From positions 1 through 43,299 of the forward strand of contig CANQED010000016.1 of the NCBI GenBank assembly GCA_947594425.1: a stretch of DNA of 43,299 nt, written 5' to 3'. This DNA is from an uncultured Ruminiclostridium sp. GTDB taxonomy: Bacteria > Bacillota > Clostridia > Oscillospirales > Ruminococcaceae. This document shows positions 24,197-30,710 of the stretch, in pieces (position 1 is the first letter of the stretch; each line of letters begins with the position of its first letter). Position numbers and translations under genes: made by a program. The notes under the pieces were generated by a model. It did no database searches. It was not told the DNA's origin and saw only the letters and a program-made list of their open reading frames with translations.

Positions 24197-24271
24197 AAAA
24201 GTATATAAAAAGTATAAGAAAAGTATAAAGAAAGACTAAGAAAAGTATAAGAAAAGTATAAGAAAAGTATA
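24197..24271. repeat. Seven A-tract repeats with exact 11-bp period
   Basis: The unit AAAAGTATAAG recurs so that its G falls at 24201, 24212, 24223, 24234, 24245, 24256 and 24267; the fourth copy is degenerate (GACTA). A-tracts phased at one helical turn make curved DNA. The array lies between the terminators and the first late gene, in place for an activator-binding or bending element. Confidence 0.9.
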
Positions 24272-24302
24272 TCAAAAGGATATCCTATATTTGGAAAAGG
24301 CG

Positions 24303-24324
24303 TGAAAAAAGCCTTGATTGGCTT
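24303..24324 (-). terminator. Second terminator hairpin of the early transcript
   Basis: On the minus strand AAGCC-AATCAA-GGCTT is followed by TTTT. The stem is short, but it lies directly after the stronger terminator at 24340-24367, so it probably acts as a back-up. Confidence 0.6.
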
Positions 24325-24339
24325 GCCTTTTTCGAGCAA

Positions 24340-24367
24340 CAAAAAAAGAGCGGCTATTTGCCGCTCT
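24340..24367 (-). terminator. Rho-independent terminator of the early/middle transcript
   Basis: AGAGCGGC and GCCGCTCT form an 8-bp stem around AAATA, followed on the minus strand by seven T. It overlaps the stop codon region of the DUF4417-like gene and separates the early/middle genes from the late operon. Confidence 0.92.
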
Positions 24368-25040
24368 GCTTGTTTTTCTTTTCATCAAGATATTCGCGTT
24401 TCTCGTCGTAGTATGACGGTATATGTATTACATCACCTTCAAGTCTGTCAAGCAAGCTGCCATAATATAATATTTTTGTCGGTTCAAGTCGTCGCATCAT
24501 TTCCTCATACCCGCGCCGGAATAAGTCGCCGTCTTTGCCGTTCCAATCGCGGTTACGCTTAACGCCTACGCACGATACAGCGACAACGGAATGTTGCGGT
24601 ATGCCGTCAAAGCAGAAGTCGTAACTGCTCTCGTCGCCCCACACCACATCAGGTATTACGTCAATGCCGTTATATTGCCAATATGCCGCGCACCATTGAC
24701 GGCGATAACATGACAATATCTGCAACGCGCGGGGGAAGTCCGTATAAAGGGAGAAGTCAGGCGCGACAACCGCCTTGAATTTGCGTAGCCGTTCGATGTA
24801 CTTTTCCGGCTCACGCCATGCCGTGATGAATTTGTAATCGTCGTAGTAAAAATGCGCGATATAGTTTTCGGGGTCATCGACCGTTTTCCAATCCATAAAG
24901 CGCAAGAATTTCTCGCCTACGGTATCAGTCGGCGATATCTGCGGTATACCGTACTGCCCGACACACGGGAATTGCATCACGTCTTGATTCTCAAAAACGT
25001 AATGCTGCATTGATGGGTGTCGTTCTTTTACGTCTGACAT
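24354..25040 (-). CDS. DUF4417-like protein (228 aa)
   Basis: ATG 25040 follows AAGGGAG. The sequence shows D-W-K-T-V-D-D-P-E-N-Y-I-A-H-F-Y-Y-D-D-Y-K-F, V-V-A-P-D-F-S-L-Y, C-Y-R-R-Q-W-C-A-A-Y-W-Q-Y, V-I-P-D-V-V-W-G-D and V-A-V-S-C-V-G-V-K, then F-x-x-G-Y-E-E-M-M-R-R-L-E-P. I recognise this as the DUF4417 family, which is frequent in phages and mobile elements and has no proven role. It is the last gene of the early/middle transcript; the terminator overlaps its end. Confidence 0.85.
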   Translation of the reverse strand: MSDVKERHPSMQHYVFENQDVMQFPCVGQYGIPQISPTDTVGEKFLRFMDWKTVDDPENYIAHFYYDDYKFITAWREPEKYIERLRKFKAVVAPDFSLYTDFPRALQILSCYRRQWCAAYWQYNGIDVIPDVVWGDESSYDFCFDGIPQHSVVAVSCVGVKRNRDWNGKDGDLFRRGYEEMMRRLEPTKILYYGSLLDRLEGDVIHIPSYYDEKREYLDEKKNKQSGK

Positions 25041-25069
25041 TTGATATTCTCCCTTATGCTATTTTATGT

Positions 25070-25686
25070 TCAGCGCTTACGCGTCTTTTTTCTTGCTTCG
25101 TCTATTACACGATTGACGCGTGCCTTCATATCTTGCGCCGCTGTTGCCTGTACTTTTGCGGAGTGTATTTCGCTTTTCATTTGTTTGCCAAAACTGCGCA
25201 GAGCCATTCCCGTTTCTTTGCTCTTCAACTCTGTTTTCAGGTTTTCGGCGGCGATTTGAGATATATACCCGCTCCGGCGTCTGTTTTCCTGCTGCTTATA
25301 ATGATTTACATAGCTGTCAATTTTACCGTTGACCTCTTTTGAAAAATCGTCAATCGTTCTGAAATTACGCGCCCGTGTAAACATGCCGCCCTTTTTCACC
25401 GACACGCTCCCATCTGCGTGAAATTGTGCGATAACATTATTGTCTCTTAGCCCTTGCCTCCATTCTGCAGTCTGCTTGTCTGCATCTGTCACAGGCTGAT
25501 CGCTGCGGTCAAATCCGATTATATACCTATATGAGCCGTCAGCCTCTCGCACGACAACAGGGGATCCCTCTCTGCCTCCGCTGATTTGGGCGTTCTAACA
25601 TATACTTCTTCTCCCGCTTGCAATTCGCGTGATTGAGCCCCCAATATTATATTGCCGCCCGCGGCTCTGCTCATTCCTCTACCCAT
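25070..25686 (-). pseudogene. Conserved phage protein split by a -1 frame change
   Basis: Two overlapping frames read as one protein. The first (from ATG 25686, M-G-R-G-M-S-R-A-A) runs G-E-E-V-Y-V-R-T-P-K-S-A-E-A-E-R. Near 25562 the continuation moves to another frame as E-G-S-P-V-V-V-R-E-A-D-G-S-Y-R-Y-I-I-G-F-D, then a long helical basic C-terminus (to A-R-K-K-T-R-K-R). The second frame alone begins with an unconvincing GTG. One missing base near 25555-25565 would explain it. No classic slippery heptamer is seen, so decay or a sequence error is as likely as recoding. The function is unknown. Confidence 0.6.
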
Positions 25687-25906
25687 TTTCATGCTCCCTT
25701 TTCCACGCCATAACAGCGTCAATTTTTCTTTTCACTTTCCTGCTTATCGCCTTAACGCTCGACATTTCGCGATTCATCGCCTCGCAGCATTCATCAAGCG
25801 TGCGCCCGTCTGCGCGGAGGTCGAAAAGCCTTCTTTCGTCTCCAACAAAGTTACAGTTAGTGCGCAAATATTCAAGTTGTGGTCGCGTGAAGTCACATAT
25901 TTGCAT
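25679..25906 (-). CDS. Sigma-region-4-like transcription regulator, candidate late activator (75 aa)
   Basis: The pattern D-E-R-R-L-F-D-L-R-A-D-G-R-T-L-D-E-C-C-E-A-M-N-R-E-M-S-S-V-K-A-I-S-R-K-V-K-R-K-I is a sigma-70 region 4 type helix-turn-helix, with the N-terminal F-T-R-P-Q-L-E-Y-L-R helix before it. Small proteins like this (ArpU/sigma-like) turn on late genes in many Bacillota phages. It is encoded about 1.5 kb upstream of the phased repeat array and late operon, near the end of the early/middle transcript. That makes it the best candidate for late activation. It overlaps the following frameshifted gene. Confidence 0.75.
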   Translation of the reverse strand: MQICDFTRPQLEYLRTNCNFVGDERRLFDLRADGRTLDECCEAMNREMSSVKAISRKVKRKIDAVMAWKREHENG

Positions 25907-25928
25907 ATAGGCGCGCCCTCCATAATCA

Positions 25929-26333
25929 TCAAAATCGTTCCGACCAGTCTAATTTATTTTCCGTGTCGTGCATCATCTCCGCGAGCTGCGTTAATGTTAT
26001 TCTGTAATATTTGCATACCGCTCGCACTGTTTCTATACTTGGCTCGCTATGTTTGCTTTCAATTTCTTGGTACGTTGTCAGAGGTATGCCGATTCCTCGC
26101 GCGGTTTCATCTTGCGATTTTTTCCCGCGCAGCTTTTGCAATATGCGCCAAAATACGCTTATATATAGGGAACTATCTGTTCCGCCGTCGTTTTCGCCCG
26201 GTTCAAAGCATTGTTTCTTTTCTTCTTCATTTGTGCAGTATATACACTTGTCGCGCAAACAATCCTCGCAAAACGAATTGTGTTCTATCAGCATACAATA
26301 ATGTTTACACTTGTCACATATGTAGTTAGTCAT
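25929..26333 (-). CDS. Zinc-finger plus XRE helix-turn-helix protein (134 aa)
   Basis: The first 45 residues hold C-D-K-C-K-H-Y-C, C-E-D-C-L-R-D-K-C-I-Y-C and a further C, a cysteine-rich metal site. Residues about 70-125 are an XRE domain (S-Q-D-E-T-A-R-G-I-G-I-P-L-T-T-Y-Q-E-I-E-S-K-H-S-E-P-S-I-E-T-V-R-A-V-C-K-Y-Y). It lies in the middle operon just before the sigma-4-like gene, overlapping the upstream gene by four bases. A regulatory role is likely; its target is unknown. Confidence 0.8.
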   Translation of the reverse strand: MTNYICDKCKHYCMLIEHNSFCEDCLRDKCIYCTNEEEKKQCFEPGENDGGTDSSLYISVFWRILQKLRGKKSQDETARGIGIPLTTYQEIESKHSEPSIETVRAVCKYYRITLTQLAEMMHDTENKLDWSERF

Positions 26334-26578
26334 TGTTCGCTTACCTCGCCAAAGTCACTATCAATTTCGTTTTCCTTTATAACTTTTGCGCCACAGCAAG
26401 GACAGTTACATACAAACCTTGTTACAACATCCAAAATACTATAACCGCCGGGTGAAACACCCCGTTGCTTTTCTGCGTGATATTCTGTGTAGTTAGCCTC
26501 AAAAACGCATTCGCATCGTTTGCAAGTGAATCGCACTGGCATTGTAATGCCAACGTTGCCCTCAACGATTATCTTCAT
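26330..26578 (-). CDS. Zinc-ribbon protein, paralogue A (82 aa)
   Basis: The start is ATG 26578 (MKIIVEG), matching the paralogue next door; the GTG at 26590 gives four extra residues. It has F-T-C-K-R-C-E-C-V-F-E-A-N-Y-T-E-Y at the front and F-V-C-N-C-P-C-C-G-A-K-V at the end, two cysteine pairs that form a zinc ribbon. The gene was probably duplicated with 26593-26817. Such phage ribbons may contact host RNA polymerase or DNA, but nothing here proves it. Confidence 0.78.
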   Translation of the reverse strand: MKIIVEGNVGITMPVRFTCKRCECVFEANYTEYHAEKQRGVSPGGYSILDVVTRFVCNCPCCGAKVIKENEIDSDFGEVSEQ

Positions 26579-26592
26579 CTTTTCGCCCACCG

Positions 26593-26817
26593 TTACAATT
26601 TGCGTTCTTCGCGTGCCATGACCGTTCTATCACAGCACGGGCATTTGTGCGAGTAAATTGTCACAACTTTGAATATTGCTCCAATGCAATCTGCATCTAT
26701 ACTTTCTTCGGCGATTTCATATTCTGTTCTGTCCGCATCAAAAACACAGCCGCAATATTTACACGCAAACCTCACAGGTTGCCTTTTATTCGCATCGCCC
26801 TCAACGATTATCTTCAT
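26593..26817 (-). CDS. Zinc-ribbon protein, paralogue B (74 aa)
   Basis: It shares the MKIIVEG start, P-V-R-F-A-C-K-Y-C-G-C-V-F-D-A-D-R-T-E-Y and H-K-C-P-C-C-D-R-T-V with the neighbouring gene, so the pair arose by tandem duplication. It is 15 nt upstream of paralogue A on the same transcript and overlaps the cysteine-peptidase-like gene by four bases. Function is unknown. Confidence 0.78.
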   Translation of the reverse strand: MKIIVEGDANKRQPVRFACKYCGCVFDADRTEYEIAEESIDADCIGAIFKVVTIYSHKCPCCDRTVMAREERKL

Positions 26818-27224
26818 CGTTCACGCTCCCAATAATATGTCGGTACTTCGTCGCCGCTGTCCCAATTATCATAATATTGCCCGTCAACGGCGCAAACGAC
26901 GTGACCCATTTTCGCGGGCATACATAAGACGTATACGCCGTAAGGGTGATCGCGGCAAAAGTCGCGCACCGTGTAATCATCATATCCGCGCGTATCTACC
27001 CACCTACGCACAAAGCCGTGTTCTGACAGGTATATATTCCAGATATAATCCGTCGACGGCATAAACTTATGATAAAAGCCGATTTCGCAGAGCGCGGCAT
27101 AAACTCTGTCCCAACTCTCCGGCTCGTCCCAATCGCGGCACGTTGCACGCGCAAGCGCGCGTATTGTGCAATCGTCCGTTGTGTTCCTCTTGGGGTTCGG
27201 GTTATACTTTATCCAACGACCCAT
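26814..27224 (-). CDS. Predicted papain-like cysteine peptidase fold (136 aa)
   Basis: D-D-C-T-I-R-A-L-A-R-A-T places C19 at the start of a helix. M-G-H-V-V-C-A-V-D-G-Q-Y-Y-D-N-W-D-S-G-D places H108 on a strand with D114/N120/D122 behind. That order (Cys, His, Asp/Asn) and the length match small papain-like proteins found in many phages. Substrate and purpose are unknown; host protein processing or structural use are options. The prediction rests on motif order, not on alignment. Confidence 0.7.
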   Translation of the reverse strand: MGRWIKYNPNPKRNTTDDCTIRALARATCRDWDEPESWDRVYAALCEIGFYHKFMPSTDYIWNIYLSEHGFVRRWVDTRGYDDYTVRDFCRDHPYGVYVLCMPAKMGHVVCAVDGQYYDNWDSGDEVPTYYWERER

Positions 27225-27391
27225 GGCGATTTATCGGCTTTGTAATACCGCCCTCTATATAAATAGTCCCCCGGCGCACCATGGAGTAATATTGTCGGTA
27301 ATATCTTCACAGTAATGTATATATCCGGCTCATTGTTTTCGACCGTTCTTCTTGCCTTTTTCGTCACCGCAAAATTAAACGTTCGTTTCAT
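27209..27391 (-). CDS. Small hypothetical protein (60 aa)
   Basis: It is basic at first (M-K-R-T-F-N-F-A-V-T-K-K-A-R-R) and then beta-like (D-I-Y-I-T-V-K-I-L-P and D-Y-L-Y-R-G-R-Y-Y-K). It overlaps both neighbours, with start inside the end of the minor capsid gene and end inside the start of the peptidase-like gene, which supports a real coupled gene. No family is recognised. Confidence 0.68.
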   Translation of the reverse strand: MKRTFNFAVTKKARRTVENNEPDIYITVKILPTILLHGAPGDYLYRGRYYKADKSPWVVG

Positions 27392-28647
27392 TTGCCCCTC
27401 CTGTTGATATATCGTGCCGCCGCGCCTCTTGCCTCTGCCGCCTTGTCTCTATCCCATTTAGCGACGGCAAGGCGCTCGCGTAACTGTTTGAGATTGTTCG
27501 CCTCGCAAAACGCCTTGTATTCCTTGTTCTGCCGTTGCAGCGTCGCCGCCTTGCGCTCGTATTGCTTTTCTACAAGCGCGCGCGCCTCATCTGTGGGCGC
27601 GCTGTCGATTGCCGCCTTGTACGCCATAACGTCCATTTTGCTCCCGCGTATACGCCGTTCAAGCGTGCGCTGCCGCTGTTGCAGCTCGTAAGCCTCCGCG
27701 TTTTCGCTCTCGCTGTACTGCTTTACAAGTTCTTCCATGCCCTCAAAATAAGGCGAGAAAGAGTGACCGCAGTTTGCGCCGCAAAGCCCGTCTACATATC
27801 CATACCGCGTAGACTGAACAAAGTCGGGATATTTCGCGCTCGTCGTTTTCGGTACGGGCAGCGGCTCGTCTTTTCCGCGATATGTGTACGGGTCGAACGT
27901 CGCCCAGTCAACGTGAAATACCTTGCCTTGCCAAACGGCATGTGTCGGACGCGCTCCGAGGTGCGACGTAGTTATAACAAGGTCATGCTGCATCTCTTTT
28001 GTGCGTTCGAGCGTGACGTTTGCCGCTGCCTGCGAAACGCCCGTGCGGACACATCGCAGCGTCGCCGTTTCGAGCGTGTCAACATGCCCGGAAGGGTAGC
28101 GCACGAACGTGTCATATGATACGGCTGTGTTTATCGCCTCTATATATGCCTGCGAATATCCCACCATACCGGACGCGGCGAGATTGTACGCCTTGTCGCA
28201 AGCGCGGATAAACAGATTATACATCTCGCCCGCGCTTGTCCGCGTTAGGTTGTACCAGTCCCCGTATGTCGCCTCGTATGCGCGCTGCATAATACGCGTG
28301 AAATACGGCGTTTTGAATACGTCCGTCGGAACAAGCCCTGCCGCGCGGAATATCTCATCGTCATATGCGATAGATTTGACGCCCGCGTCCTCCATCGCCT
28401 CGCGAATCTCGCGTTCCTGCCGCTTTGCCGCGCGCGCAATTGCCGCTTGTATGTCTTCGAGCAGATATCCCGCCTCTTCGAGCGATTGTATTTGCCACTT
28501 GTCAAGCGCCGTGAGGACGTAGTTCTCGCCGCGCTTCATGCGTATGCCTATTCGCTCGACTATTCGGCGGAGTATTTCCTCATGCAGCCCGAACGCGATA
28601 TTCTGCGCCCCCTCGCTGACGCGCGAGAGATATTCAGGCGTCAGCAT
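27388..28647 (-). CDS. Phage minor capsid protein, min_cap2 type (419 aa)
   Basis: The N-terminal helices (L-H-E-E-I-L-R-R-I-V-E-R-I), the middle T-R-T-S-A-G-E-M-Y-N-L-F and the C-terminal block (R-C-V-R-T-G-V-S-Q-A-A-A-N, T-S-H-L-G-A-R-P-T-H-A-V-W-Q-G-K-V-F and L-C-G-A-N-C-G-H-S-F-S-P-Y) are recognised as phage minor capsid protein 2. It enters the head with or near the portal. A long C-terminal coiled coil follows. It sits after the portal gene with one gene between. Confidence 0.93.
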   Translation of the reverse strand: MLTPEYLSRVSEGAQNIAFGLHEEILRRIVERIGIRMKRGENYVLTALDKWQIQSLEEAGYLLEDIQAAIARAAKRQEREIREAMEDAGVKSIAYDDEIFRAAGLVPTDVFKTPYFTRIMQRAYEATYGDWYNLTRTSAGEMYNLFIRACDKAYNLAASGMVGYSQAYIEAINTAVSYDTFVRYPSGHVDTLETATLRCVRTGVSQAAANVTLERTKEMQHDLVITTSHLGARPTHAVWQGKVFHVDWATFDPYTYRGKDEPLPVPKTTSAKYPDFVQSTRYGYVDGLCGANCGHSFSPYFEGMEELVKQYSESENAEAYELQQRQRTLERRIRGSKMDVMAYKAAIDSAPTDEARALVEKQYERKAATLQRQNKEYKAFCEANNLKQLRERLAVAKWDRDKAAEARGAAARYINRRGK

Positions 28648-29122
28648 TATGCGCGGCGCGGTCTTTCATTTTCTGGGCTACCGTGTCAAAATATCCGTCT
28701 TCGTTGTACCTAAAAGTGCCGAGGTCGATTGTCATATTGAGCTTTACGCCGCCGTTTGTTGCGTCATGCGTAAAGCTGATCGCTTCGATTCCTGCGCCGA
28801 TAGACTTGCCGCCAAGCTCTGCAGAGGTATGTTTACCGTCAGATATGAGACGGAAAACCGGCTCGCCCTCGTTATCTCTTTTTTTGGAAACTAAGGTTTC
28901 AATCCGCGCATCAATTTTTGCCCTGTCCTTCAACACGGTTTTTTTGTCAAGCGAGACGGTAAGAGAATCGGCAATCAGCTCATCCAAGTATTTTTTTTCG
29001 CGCTTTGCCGCCTTTTTCTTTGCTTGCTCAAAATATCCGTGATATTTTTTCGGGTAGAATTTGCCGTTCATCCAGTACCCAGAAGCAACAAGAGGTAGTT
29101 TATCCCAAGCTTCTTTATCCAT
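28634..29122 (-). CDS. Hypothetical protein between portal and minor capsid (162 aa)
   Basis: ATG 29122 (M-D-K-E-A-W) follows TTGGAGGCGCAGAAA; the TTG at 29137 overlaps that site. A short N-terminal part (G-Y-W-M-N-G-K-F-Y-P-K-K-Y-H-G-Y-F-E) precedes a lysine-rich helix and a beta-rich C-terminus (I-E-A-I-S-F-T-H-D-A-T-N-G-G-V-K-L-N-M-T-I-D-L-G-T-F). It overlaps the minor capsid gene by 14 bases. A head-assembly role is positional inference. Confidence 0.75.
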   Translation of the reverse strand: MDKEAWDKLPLVASGYWMNGKFYPKKYHGYFEQAKKKAAKREKKYLDELIADSLTVSLDKKTVLKDRAKIDARIETLVSKKRDNEGEPVFRLISDGKHTSAELGGKSIGAGIEAISFTHDATNGGVKLNMTIDLGTFRYNEDGYFDTVAQKMKDRAAHNADA

Positions 29123-29152
29123 TTTCTGCGCCTCCAACTTGTAAGTAATACT

Positions 29153-30571
29153 TTATAGTTCCTCCGGATATGATAATTGTGTTTGCCTTTTTTCTGCCTC
29201 TTCCGTTAGCGCTTTCGCTTCGTCCTCAGCCAGTCCTTCAAACTGTGTGAGATAATACCAGAACGGAATTTTTTCGCTATTCGCAAACGCAGCCCACCTT
29301 GCACGGTCTTCTTCGTGATTGTAAGTTATATCGGCGAAATCATACACGACATTATACACGCCAACCGGCGCATATCCGTATAAATCAGCAAACGTATTGA
29401 GCGCAGACAGTAAGCCGTCAAGACAGCTTTCAACAGCATCGCGCATGTTTTTAACCGTTTGAATTGTGCGCTGTTGATCTGCCTCAACGCCCGTCGCCGT
29501 CTGAATGCCCGGTCTTTCGTCGGAAACAAAATATCCGTTAGAGAATCCGAGCTTATAGCCGAGTTGCGTCAATGTCGCTCTTAACCCGACTAAACGCATC
29601 TCCGTGTTCAGCGTCGGGTTTATCTCATGGTAAACTTCGCCTTGTCCCGTCCCCTGCATGATTTTCACATAATCGGGCAGCCCGGCGCGCTCGCGTATAA
29701 CGTCGCCGCCGACGCGGGACGCCGCTCGGTTATTGTCAATGCCGGTGAACATAATATCGCTGTCAATAAGCACCATGCGTCGGCTGTCGTATATTTCGCT
29801 CTGCATCCGCGAGTTTGCAACGTCATAATCGCGCAGTTCGTTTATTGCGCCCGCAAATATAGGCAGACCGAGCGGAGAAGACATGTCGATGTTGTTCGCC
29901 GCAGGCATACGCAGAACGCCGTATAACGGCTCTGTGACGTTTTCTATTGTCGCGTCCTCTAACATACCCGCCCACGGTGTACGCTCGATTGCAACCGCGT
30001 CTCCGTAGTTGTCAGAGGCGCTGTCGCTGATATAACAGCGATTGCTTATGCGGTATAGCTCGTTCTCGAATCGGTGATATTCGAGACGCGTATAATACTT
30101 CTTGTTTCTTGCGTCATATGATTTATCGACGAACACAATGCCCGTGATCTCGCCGCTTTCGCAGTCCGTCACAATAAAGCGGTCAGGCGTAACAGCGTCA
30201 ATGCTCTTGCCGTTCGGCTTTAATATAATCGTACCATACGCGCAGCCATATTCGACCCATCCGCACAGCCGCTTATATACTTTGTCAATCTGCTCTTGTA
30301 ACCACGTCGCCCGCGCGCTGCCGTCAATCGTGATTTTTGTATCGAGCATTGTTAATCGCGCAAGCTCGGCACAAGCTGTCTTTGCAAAGTTAAATGTGCG
30401 TATTTGATTATCGGGGTCTACCCAGTCGGGGTGTCCCTCGTATATCCTACCGCACTCGCGTATGTACTGTGTCATAGCGTCGGACGTTATCGGCTTAACG
30501 TCAAACGCCTCTTTTGCGCGTCCTAAAAACTGCATCTTAATCCAACTTCCTATTCGTGATATTATGCCCAT
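29153..30571 (-). CDS. Portal protein, SPP1 gp6/Phage_prot_Gp6 type (472 aa)
   Basis: It forms the ring through which DNA is packaged. Length and motifs fit: W-V-D-P-D-N-Q-I-R-T-F-N-F-A-K, the central Y-G-C-A-Y-G-T-I-I-L-K-P, D-R-F-I-V-T-D-C-E-S-G-E-I-T-G and L-P-I-F-A-G-A-I-N-E-L-R-D-Y-D. Two-thirds in is G-I-Q-T-A-T-G-V-E-A-D-Q-Q-R-T-I. It follows the terminase gene with one tiny gene between, overlapping neither. Confidence 0.95.
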   Translation of the reverse strand: MGIISRIGSWIKMQFLGRAKEAFDVKPITSDAMTQYIRECGRIYEGHPDWVDPDNQIRTFNFAKTACAELARLTMLDTKITIDGSARATWLQEQIDKVYKRLCGWVEYGCAYGTIILKPNGKSIDAVTPDRFIVTDCESGEITGIVFVDKSYDARNKKYYTRLEYHRFENELYRISNRCYISDSASDNYGDAVAIERTPWAGMLEDATIENVTEPLYGVLRMPAANNIDMSSPLGLPIFAGAINELRDYDVANSRMQSEIYDSRRMVLIDSDIMFTGIDNNRAASRVGGDVIRERAGLPDYVKIMQGTGQGEVYHEINPTLNTEMRLVGLRATLTQLGYKLGFSNGYFVSDERPGIQTATGVEADQQRTIQTVKNMRDAVESCLDGLLSALNTFADLYGYAPVGVYNVVYDFADITYNHEEDRARWAAFANSEKIPFWYYLTQFEGLAEDEAKALTEEAEKRQTQLSYPEEL

Positions 30572-30572
30572 C

Positions 30573-30710
30573 TCATCCTCGTATCACCCGCGCGGAGAAC
30601 ACAATAAGCGCCACCGCGCCTATAAGCATCGCCACCATTACGGCGACGACGACAGCCACTAACAGCGCGGTCAATATGCCCGCGAGTATGCTTTTCAAAG
30701 CATTACGCAT
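30573..30710 (-). CDS. Tiny membrane protein between terminase and portal (45 aa)
   Basis: ATG 30710 follows a perfect AGGAGG seven bases upstream and overlaps the terminase stop by eight bases; the stop lies one base before the portal start. After M-R-N-A-L-K-S comes one continuous hydrophobic helix of about 30 residues rich in A, V, L, I and G, then S-A-R-V-I-R-G. A tightly coupled gene of this kind is very likely translated. A membrane protein in the packaging block is unexpected; no function is known. Confidence 0.75.
   Translation of the reverse strand: MRNALKSILAGILTALLVAVVVAVMVAMLIGAVALIVFSARVIRG

Noticed and set aside
24197-24271. CRISPR array
   Set aside because: Units are 11 bp with no unique spacers and no cas genes nearby; it is a tandem A-tract array.
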